Of a stretch of DNA of 64,000 bases, positions 8,691 to 13,398 are shown in pieces. The notes beneath the pieces are model-generated. The model saw only the letters and a program-made list of their open reading frames with translations. It was not told the DNA's origin and made no database searches. The stretch comes from Parcubacteria group bacterium M10-OD1-1 (GTDB lineage Bacteria; Patescibacteria; Paceibacteria; Moranbacterales; UBA2206), in the NCBI GenBank assembly GCA_003056145.1, contig LSNL01000003.1:1-64000 (forward strand). Reading direction: 5' to 3'. Position numbers and translations under genes: made by a program. Positions within the stretch are counted from its first letter, which is position 1. Every line of letters starts with the position of its first letter.

Positions 8691-9203
8691 TTAGCTAGTT
8701 TTATTGGTAGCAATGGCTTTTTTAATGGCTTCTTTTTCTTCTTCTGTTAATGGATGTTTTTCTGATTGACCATTGATAATCTCCTTGGAATAAATTCTTG
8801 CTCCTTCTCTAGTGAAAAGAGAAGAAAGTGTTATTCCATCATTTTTGCCATTTAGTAGAGCGATTGAGAAGCTTTGGTTACCTCCTACATCCTTAAAAGG
8901 ATTAAATCTTACTTGTCCAATTTTATGAAAACTTTTAAAAGCTAAATTATTGATTTGATTGGAAATATTATATAATTCTTGAATATCTTTATCTAATAAT
9001 TGAAGAGACTTCGCTTGACTTAATAAAAGTTCTTCTAAGTTTTTAACTTTTTTTCCAGCAAATAAAATTGTCTTCTCTTTTTTAATAATTTGAAACTGAA
9101 GATAAAAAAATATATTCCAAGCTAAAAGTATTAAAAACAGAATTATAAAAAAAACTAAAATTATTAGTAGATTATTTTGAATTAAGTTCTCCAAAGAAAT
9201 CAT
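8691..9203 (-). CDS. Membrane-anchored DUF4446-like protein
   Basis: A 170-residue protein with one N-terminal transmembrane helix (about 13-35), a coiled-coil-prone stretch (40-80) and a C-terminal domain containing VRFNPFKDVGGNQSF. That domain matches what I remember of DUF4446, a family of unknown function found in Firmicutes and candidate phyla. The topology suggests a cytoplasmic C-terminal domain tethered to the membrane. It is the first gene of the minus-strand run with infB and rbfA. Function unknown. Confidence 0.75.
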   Translation of the reverse strand: MISLENLIQNNLLIILVFFIILFLILLAWNIFFYLQFQIIKKEKTILFAGKKVKNLEELLLSQAKSLQLLDKDIQELYNISNQINNLAFKSFHKIGQVRFNPFKDVGGNQSFSIALLNGKNDGITLSSLFTREGARIYSKEIINGQSEKHPLTEEEKEAIKKAIATNKTS

Positions 9204-9414
9204 AGTATTTACTAGCTTAATTTAGATATAAGACTAATTTTAGGCTAGCATTTATATTTCCTTATGTAAAGCTAAAAGAATTATAATTTGATTAATAATT
9301 AAATTTATAAATTCAGAATATTTAAACTACTATTTAAGGGTTGCACTAATGCTTTATGCAAGTCAAATTCAAAAGAGTAAGCTATGTACAGAAGAATAGG
9401 GCATACAAATGATA

Positions 9415-9452
9415 AATAAAAGTCTGTCTTACGTTTAAGACGGGCTTTTATT
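9415..9452. terminator. 17 bp hairpin, probable bidirectional terminator
   Basis: Positions 9415-9431 pair with 9436-9452 over 17 bp with two G-U pairs and a CGTT loop. Both arms are flanked by A/T-rich runs, so termination could work on either strand. It separates the infB run's promoter region from the accessory island. No gene reading into it from the left is evident on the plus strand. Confidence 0.65.
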
Positions 9453-9480
9453 ATTGTGGGCGGTGTCGCCTGCTATCTAC

Positions 9481-9509
9481 TTGACAGATATGAATAAATA
9501 TGCTAGGAT
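9481..9509 (+). promoter_or_regulatory. Sigma-70-type promoter of the first accessory island
   Basis: TTGACA (9481-9486), a 17-base spacer ending TGC (extended -10), then TAGGAT (9504-9509). The same layout stands before the other two islands (26723 and 43168) and before nusA. Predicted start is near 9516. Confidence 0.75.
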
Positions 9510-9515
9510 GTACTG

Positions 9516-9671
9516 AATAACAAATAAGTTATTTTTAAAACAAACAAATAAATAAATTCTTTGAGGAGAGAGTTACAAACAACGAAAGCTTTATAGCGGT
9601 TGTTGTTTAAAGAAAACAGTTAAATGTTTTTCTCTCTTCAGGGAAGAAAGCATTTAACTGTTTTTTTTTAT
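9516..9671 (+). promoter_or_regulatory. Short leader ending in an internal terminator (attenuator candidate)
   Basis: After the promoter come AATAAC/GTTATT, a purine-rich GAGGAGAGAG, then AAACAAC (9577-9583) pairing with GTTGTTT (9602-9608) around GCT-ttat-AGC. Last is a 13 bp stem, 9614-9626 with 9651-9663, running into nine T residues. The terminator loop contains TCTCTC, which can pair with the upstream GAGAGAG. The two states would be mutually exclusive if this pairing disrupts the terminator. Either a roughly 155-base small RNA or an attenuated leader for the genes downstream fits. No ATG follows the GAGGAGAG. Confidence 0.55.
9614..9669 (+). terminator. Strong intrinsic terminator inside the leader
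   Basis: 13 bp perfect outer stem (9614-9626/9651-9663), an inner TCTTC/GAAGA helix with an AGG loop, and T9 at the 3' end. It lies 150 bases after a promoter and 550 bases before the first sizeable gene. Confidence 0.8.
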
Positions 9672-9830
9672 TTTAAAAATATGAAAGACAGATTTTGTTG
9701 AAAGAATGATGCAGATGAAATGTGCTTGTTGACACAACTTAAAATGATTAAAAGTTGTTAATCCAAGTTTTTATCTTCATCATTCTCTCAATAAAGAGGA
9801 GAGAGAAGCTGTTCTTTATATCGAAATAAA
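9672..9830 (+). other. Structured leader without a gene
   Basis: GAATGATG near 9706 pairs with CATCATTC near 9777 across about 65 bases. Inside that, ACAACTT pairs with AAGTTGT. Next, TTCTCTC pairs with GAGAGAA around 9783-9812. I see no open frame with a start in this stretch, and the purine run GAGGAGAGAG is 20 or more bases before the next ATG (9831). It seems to be folded leader RNA. Confidence 0.5.
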
Positions 9831-10011
9831 ATGCTGAAAATATATACAAGACCTGCAAGCCTTGTCACTGTGTTGGATAGGTCGCCTTTCGACGGAAACC
9901 GATTGCCAATGGCACATTTTACAAATCGTTTTCGTAAGGAAATCGACTGGGAGTGAAGACTTGAACTATCTTCGCTTTCAGAAATTTCCTTATGAGCGCC
10001 TTGTTGTTTAA
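9831..10011 (+). CDS. Possible small gene with +1 frameshift in the leader
   Basis: ATG 9831 opens 41 codons ending in TGA at 9954-9956. Skipping one base at GAG-TGA puts translation into a frame that stays open to TAA 10009-10011, giving about 59 residues of normal-looking composition. The stop overlaps an 11 bp stem, CGTAAGGAAAT (9934 area) with ATTTCCTTATG, that encloses GTGAAGA/TCTTCGC. A programmed shift, a pseudogene or a simple sequencing error would all look like this. There is no good ribosome site close to the ATG. No family recognised. Confidence 0.22.
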
Positions 10012-10017
10012 CTCGCT

Positions 10018-10212
10018 GTGAGTACAACAAGACAATCTAGAGGAAAATGCTCTTTGAAAAAAAACAAAATCATCATAGGAAGCTATCACGATGGTTTTGT
10101 AAACAAAATTGGTACTTGGCAGATAGTCTGTTTGGTTACCGAAAAAATCAGGGCTAACAAATGCCCCCTTGCCGACATTTTCATGGATGTCGTGATAGCC
10201 GAGGTTTCCTAA
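10018..10212 (+). CDS. Possible small protein encoded ahead of the hairpin gene
   Basis: This 64-codon frame could start at GTG 10018 (overlapping the TGA of a short upstream frame as GTGA) or at TTG 10054, nine bases after an AGAGGA. It ends in TAA whose bases form the start of the TAAGGAGG ribosome site of the next gene, implying translational coupling. The residues after IIIGSYHDG look protein-like. The same bases also fold as a multibranched RNA (10082-10199), so coding is uncertain. A competing 36-codon frame starts at ATG 10047. No family recognised. Confidence 0.3.
   Translation: MSTTRQSRGKCSLKKNKIIIGSYHDGFVNKIGTWQIVCLVTEKIRANKCPLADIFMDVVIAEVS
10047..10063 (+). repeat. 17-mer direct repeat, copy 1
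   Basis: ATGCTCTTTGAAAAAAA is found here and again at 11128-11144, each time in the leader before one of the two large accessory genes and each time just after a purine-rich AGAGgAAA. The copies begin short ATG frames that both start MLFEK and later share RKL. Confidence 0.75.
10082..10199 (+). ncRNA. Multibranched RNA fold in the leader of the hairpin gene
   Basis: A perfect 10 bp closing stem GCTATCACGA (10082-10091) with TCGTGATAGC (10190-10199) encloses four local hairpins: TTTTGT/ACAAAA (10095-10108), GGTA...TACC with CAGA/TCTG inside (10111-10140), GGGC/GCCC (10151-10166) and CGACAT/ATGTCG (10173-10192). The last competes with the closing stem for three bases. The arrangement resembles a riboswitch-like junction placed 25 bases before the start codon. 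No known riboswitch consensus is recognised, and a small ORF reads through it. Confidence 0.5.
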
Positions 10213-10220
10213 GGAGGAAA
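10205..10220 (+). promoter_or_regulatory. Ribosome-binding site held in a hairpin
   Basis: TTTCCT (10205-10210) pairs with AGGAAA (10215-10220) around an AAGG loop, so the TAAGGAGG ribosome site of the 10225 gene is partly hidden. Translation of the upstream ORF to its TAA at 10210-10212 would open this hairpin. Confidence 0.6.
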
Positions 10221-10224
10221 TATC

Positions 10225-10911
10225 ATGAATCAAAGAAATACTGGGAAGGAAGTAGTGTCCTTCCTCTGGAAGGAAGAAGGACTTGATGCGATTTTTTCCG
10301 GTGTGTCGTTTAACGACACACCGGACGGCAACGTTTGCACCTTTCTTTTTAGAAAGCAAGGTGTGAACGACGTACCGATATATTATCGGTACGAAATATT
10401 TGAACGACGCGACAGGCGTCGTTCAAAAGGACTGATTTTGACATTACTCTTTACGAGTAATGTCAGGTCTCGGGTTGAATGCGTTTCCTTTCTAAAATTT
10501 TTAGAAAGGAATGGCCTACTCATCAGAAGGGCTGATGGCCCTGCTGATGAGTACTATGCCGACCCAAGGTTTATCACCTGTCCGCGCTTTGTGCGGATAA
10601 GTGATAAAATGTCTTTGCATTCAGAATTGTTGACCCTGACAAATGGGGAAACAATTCTAGTAGAAATCTGGGCTCACTACCCAGAATACGAAGATGAAAA
10701 TGAAGGAGACTTCCGTATAAAAAACATATGCTGGTTCCCAAAGGGGCACCATAGTTTTGATACGGAGGAAAATCCTGTAATATTCGCAGGTTTCCTGCGA
10801 ATATGCCAAAACGGTAATACCGTCTTTGTAGACGGTATTTATTTCAATAACCGTGGAGGGCGCCACGGTATAATCGAAGAAGCAATTGACACACCAACGG
10901 CTACCGAGTAA
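10225..10911 (+). CDS. Unknown protein; coding sequence saturated with inverted repeats
   Basis: A 228-residue frame with an excellent ribosome site (TAAGGAGG) and ATG start. I recognise no family; it is soluble-looking, with no signal peptide or membrane helix. The coding sequence is an almost continuous chain of hairpins. Examples: 10297-10309/10313-10325 (13 bp, loop TTA), 10371-10380/10384-10393 (10 bp), 10399-10410/10416-10427 (12 bp), 10439-10449/10455-10465 (11 bp), 10485-10496/10500-10511 (12 bp), 10517-10526/10544-10553 (10 bp), 10623-10631/10650-10658 (9 bp), 10780-10790/10794-10804 (11 bp), 10816-10825/10830-10839 (10 bp) and 10850-10856/10863-10869 (7 bp). The centres fall in all three codon phases. 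G+C is much higher than in core genes. Long minus-strand frames here are mirror effects of the palindromes. It could be a foreign gene or a structural RNA that also codes. Confidence 0.7.
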   Translation: MNQRNTGKEVVSFLWKEEGLDAIFSGVSFNDTPDGNVCTFLFRKQGVNDVPIYYRYEIFERRDRRRSKGLILTLLFTSNVRSRVECVSFLKFLERNGLLIRRADGPADEYYADPRFITCPRFVRISDKMSLHSELLTLTNGETILVEIWAHYPEYEDENEGDFRIKNICWFPKGHHSFDTEENPVIFAGFLRICQNGNTVFVDGIYFNNRGGRHGIIEEAIDTPTATE

Positions 10912-11083
10912 CCCTCGGCTAGTCGACAAACGTCGAGAGGTCGACACTAAACAAACCCCCGAGCGACGGTAAGACGCGTTCATGAAATAAAATTATCTTG
11001 GTGTGAGTCCACCTAAAAACTCACTGCAGAAAGTACTAGGGGATGAGCTTTCTGTAAGTTCAAGTTCAATCATCCCCTTTTTT
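10904..11083 (+). promoter_or_regulatory. 3' structured region with switch-like terminator
   Basis: CCGAG/CTCGG (10904-10918) spans the stop codon; TCGAC/GTCGA follows. GGTG/CACC (11000-11013) competes with GTGAGT/ACTCAC (11003-11024). CAGAAAG (11027-11033) pairs with CTTTCTG (11048-11054), and its loop holds the 5' arm of the terminator GGGGATGA/TCATCCCC (11039-11077). These overlapping pairings look like an antiterminator/terminator choice between the two accessory genes. No ligand or leader peptide is apparent. Confidence 0.5.
11039..11083 (+). terminator. Intrinsic terminator between the two accessory genes
   Basis: GGGGATGA (11039-11046) pairs with TCATCCCC (11070-11077), followed by TTTTTT (11078-11083). 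Confidence 0.75.
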
Positions 11084-11127
11084 CCGAAATCATCAGTTTG
11101 TTAAAAATTGGTGGTTTCAGAGAAAAG

Positions 11128-11144
11128 ATGCTCTTTGAAAAAAA
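11128..11144 (+). repeat. 17-mer direct repeat, copy 2
   Basis: Identical to 10047-10063 (ATGCTCTTTGAAAAAAA). Here it sits immediately before the 22-24 bp hairpin at 11145-11221. A 16-codon frame starts on its ATG and stops inside that hairpin's loop. Confidence 0.75.
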
Positions 11145-11221
11145 TCTACAATACCGCAAATTGGTTGTGAATATTTGAATGTGGGATTGTTTAATTGACA
11201 ACTAATTTGCAGTATTGTAGA
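11145..11221 (+). other. Long hairpin before the second accessory gene
   Basis: 11145-11168 pairs with 11198-11221: TCTACAATAC with GTATTGTAGA, one C/A mismatch, GCAAATT with AATTTGC, a G-T pair, then GTTGT with ACAAC. The loop is 29 bases. The 3' arm runs into AAAAAA, so it is not a standard terminator on the plus strand; on the minus strand it would be followed by T7 and could terminate. Confidence 0.65.
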
Positions 11222-11343
11222 AAAAATCCAAAGCCGGCAGGGTGTCGGTGGAGGGTAAATATTAATTTGTCTGATGCAATAATGCTGAGGACAACGGCGA
11301 TTTTTCGCCCCCTAACTCCGGGGCTCGGAGTGGAGGAAGTAAG
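11222..11343 (+). promoter_or_regulatory. Leader of the second accessory gene
   Basis: G+C-rich leader with GGCGA-tttt-TCGCC near 11297-11311 and ACTCC...GGAGT at 11316-11333. It ends in GGAGGAAG seven bases before the ATG at 11344. The ACTCC/GGAGT helix uses bases next to the ribosome site and could limit access. Confidence 0.45.
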
Positions 11344-11988
11344 ATGTCCAATCAAGTGATAACTTTTGATAAAGTTGTGTCTGAGGTGGTTGCCAGCAAG
11401 GCAATTAAAAGAAATAAATATAACATCTGCCGCACCTGGCATGGATGGATATCGAAAGACGTCCTACATATTACTAGTAGCTCCGGGGCTCGGCGGCGGA
11501 AAATTTGGCATTTCCCTATTATAAGGAATGCTGGAAAGGAGATGTTTTTTAAAAACACGACGGTAACTGCTGATTGCTGGACAGTTATTCCGGCAAAACA
11601 AGAAAAAGATCCTTATGGGAGGATTTTGAGACAGTGTAAACAATCAAAAAAATTTCTCCACAGACATCAGCCTGGAGAAGTTGTCTATCTCAAAGGGAGA
11701 TGGGCATATCTTCACTGTCATGTCCCGGGAGAGTCATCGTTTTATGTTTCGTTCGATTCGGATGAGACGATCTTCGAAGGGCCCCTGATAAATGTTCCTG
11801 GGGGGCATTTTCAATATCAGGATTGGGAAGTGACGCTGTCCAAGTCCACTTGGGCAGTTGTCAGAAAGGCGCATGCCGATTCAAACGGTCGCGTGCGTAA
11901 CTTTATCGAGGCTCTCCATATTTGGGGAGAGCCGGATATAGAAGAGGTTGCCTCCGCTGTGAGGAGAGGAACATTTGGGAGGAGTTAA
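11344..11988 (+). CDS. Unknown protein, second hairpin-rich accessory gene
   Basis: 214 residues, basic and tryptophan-rich, without signal peptide or membrane helix. It starts with ATG after GGAGGAAG. I recognise no family. The coding sequence again holds many stems: AACTTT/AAAGTT 11361-11376, TTGCC/GGCAA 11390-11404, TTGCTGGA/TCCGGCAA 11574-11596, 8 bp at 11606-11627, AATTTCTCCA with TGGAGAAGTT 11651-11682 (10 bp with one G-T), a nested 13 bp set at 11831-11863, and GGCTCTCC/GGAGAGCC 11910-11933. G+C and codon use match the 10225 gene and not the core genes. The pair probably forms one unit separated by an attenuator-like region. Confidence 0.7.
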   Translation: MSNQVITFDKVVSEVVASKAIKRNKYNICRTWHGWISKDVLHITSSSGARRRKIWHFPIIRNAGKEMFFKNTTVTADCWTVIPAKQEKDPYGRILRQCKQSKKFLHRHQPGEVVYLKGRWAYLHCHVPGESSFYVSFDSDETIFEGPLINVPGGHFQYQDWEVTLSKSTWAVVRKAHADSNGRVRNFIEALHIWGEPDIEEVASAVRRGTFGRS

Positions 11989-12003
11989 AAAGCGGACTTT
12001 TGT

Positions 12004-12037
12004 GCAGGATTGATGATTAGTTCTCATTCAATCCTGC
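12004..12037 (+). other. 10 bp hairpin after the second accessory gene
   Basis: GCAGGATTGA (12004-12013) pairs perfectly with TCAATCCTGC (12028-12037), loop 14. No T-run follows, so it may protect a 3' end and may not terminate transcription. Confidence 0.6.
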
Positions 12038-12571
12038 CTATTATTGGGATTTTAATTTCTTAATTTAAATTGAAATTCCATAATGGGAAATTGTTTATAT
12101 AAATATAAACAATACATACAAAATATCTCGGTAATGTGAGGTGTTTTGAGTGAAATGAGATTTGATTTGTAAAACTTTTCGTCTTTGTAATTTTACGAGG
12201 ACAAGAAACTCTCTCCTCGAGATTTTATGGATTAAATTTCTTACTAAACATTTACTCAAACATCTCATATTGTTGAGATAAAAACATCACCTTTAACACA
12301 ATAGCTTTGGCTTAGTGGTAATGTAGTCTATCGTTGTTGAAGGTTTTTTTTGTTTCTATGGAATCGGGAATTATTACAGAAGCAGTGACTGCAAAAACAG
12401 TGCGCGCTTTATATATAAAGAAAGTTCAAATATCGTTCAAAAGGTATCGCTATCTTTGAATTTTTGCGTTTTTGGTAGAATTTTGAGTGGGGCTTTGCTC
12501 CGCGCAAAGTGCGACCGTGTCTCGTATACACAGGAAGAAATGAAAATCCCCCAAAACGCTGAAATTGTAAT
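12038..12571 (+). ncRNA. Gene-free 530 bp with several strong folds
   Basis: No credible ORF lies here. Visible folds: TTGTTTATAT (12091-12100) with ATATAAACAA (12103-12112); GAGGTGTTTTGAGT (12138-12151) with ACTCAAACATCTC (12254-12266, one bulge) closing a domain that contains GTAAAA/TTTTAC and CGAGG/CCTCG; ATCTCA/TGAGAT (12262-12279), which competes with that closing stem; the 14-base palindrome CTTTATATATAAAG (12407-12420); and CTTTGC/GCAAAG near 12498-12515. It lacks the hallmarks of tmRNA, RNase P RNA or SRP RNA that I know. A structured RNA is plausible but unproven. Confidence 0.35.
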
Positions 12572-12661
12572 TGGCGGAGGCGGGAGGATTCGAACCTCCG
12601 ATACCGGTTAAGGTATAACGCTTTTCGAGAGCGCCCTATTCAACCGCTCTAGCACGCCTCC
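12572..12661 (-). tRNA. tRNA-Ser (anticodon CGA)
   Basis: On the minus strand a class II tRNA folds with acceptor GGAGGCG/CGCCTCC, anticodon loop CTCGAAA (anticodon CGA), a long variable arm and the T arm GGAGG-TTCGAAT-CCTCC. A CCA end is encoded (12572-12574 on the plus strand). It lies at the right border of the accessory island, a common place for insertions, though I found no flanking duplicate of its 3' end. Confidence 0.96.
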
Positions 12662-12811
12662 TTTTCTCTCTTTTTAGTATCCTTGATTTTTATCTTTTTG
12701 GCAATAAGAAAAAGATGAAATCTAATTACAAATAAAAATAATTTTTAAGTTGTTGCTTTTAGAAATTTGTTGTAAAATATAAAAGTAAAATAAAAACAAA
12801 TAAAAACAACG

Positions 12812-13393
12812 ATGTTAGAACAGGAGGAAAAATCAATTCATCAATCTTTAGGAGTAGCTAACTCTTTTAAGTTTTTAAGTCCTCAAAAAATAGTTGATCA
12901 AATTGAGGTTAATCCAGGAATGAAAATAGCTCATTTTGGTTGCTCTACTGGTTACTTTACTTTTCTATTAGCTCAAAGAGTTGGAGGTAGTGGTCAGGTT
13001 TATGCTCTAGATATTATATCTTCTAAACTAGAAATTTTAAAGAGCCAGATTAAATTACAAGGAATTAGAAACATTGCAATAAAAAGAGTGAGTTTAGAAA
13101 ATAAGAATGGTTCTGGCTTGGAGAATGAAAGTATGGATTGGGTAATAATGGTTAATATGTTATATCAAAATAATCAAAAGAATAAAATCATCAAAGAAGC
13201 AGAGAGAGTCTTAAAACCTGGTGGAAAAATTCTTTTAATAGACTGGGAAACAGGAGACGATAGAATTGGACCAAAAAAACTTTCACGAATTTCTAAAGGA
13301 GATTTAATTAAAATAGTCAGAAGATACAGTTTAGGAATTAAAAAAGAAATTGAAGTTGGAAATTTTCATTTTGGACTAATACTAGCCAAATAA
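12812..13393 (+). CDS. Class I SAM-dependent methyltransferase
   Basis: 193 residues with a Rossmann-type methyltransferase fold. Motif I is HFGCSTGYFT (GxGxG variant, about 43-52), followed by ALDI with an acidic residue after strand 2, DWVIMVN as motif IV, and LKPGGKILLIDW as the post-motif. The substrate is not determinable; it resembles the UbiE/Methyltransf_11 group of small-molecule enzymes. It ends five bases before the solute-binding lipoprotein gene and is probably co-transcribed. No Shine-Dalgarno site is evident. Confidence 0.85.
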   Translation: MLEQEEKSIHQSLGVANSFKFLSPQKIVDQIEVNPGMKIAHFGCSTGYFTFLLAQRVGGSGQVYALDIISSKLEILKSQIKLQGIRNIAIKRVSLENKNGSGLENESMDWVIMVNMLYQNNQKNKIIKEAERVLKPGGKILLIDWETGDDRIGPKKLSRISKGDLIKIVRRYSLGIKKEIEVGNFHFGLILAK

Positions 13394-13398
13394 AATAT

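Noticed and set aside
9831..9960. tmRNA 5' end suggested by TTTCGACGG
   Set aside because: The flanking bases do not form the tRNA-like domain, and no matching 3' end is present.
9788..10030. 80-codon minus-strand ORF in the leader
   Set aside because: Same mirror effect, with no start signal.
9919..10359. 146-codon minus-strand ORF opposite the hairpin gene's leader and start
   Set aside because: Palindromic DNA keeps both strands open. The plus strand has promoter, ribosome site and coupling; the minus frame has none of these.
10657..10983. 108-codon minus-strand ORF opposite the 3' half of the hairpin gene
   Set aside because: Mirror effect of the inverted repeats; no ribosome site and no recognisable protein.
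10225..11988. CRISPR array or tandem-repeat locus
   Set aside because: The repeats are inverted, each stem has a different sequence, and there is no constant repeat-spacer period and no cas gene.
12407..12420. Insertion-sequence end at the 14-base palindrome
   Set aside because: No transposase gene and no partner inverted repeat were found.
12038..12571. tmRNA, RNase P RNA or SRP RNA
   Set aside because: None of the conserved core motifs of these RNAs that I know could be found on either strand.
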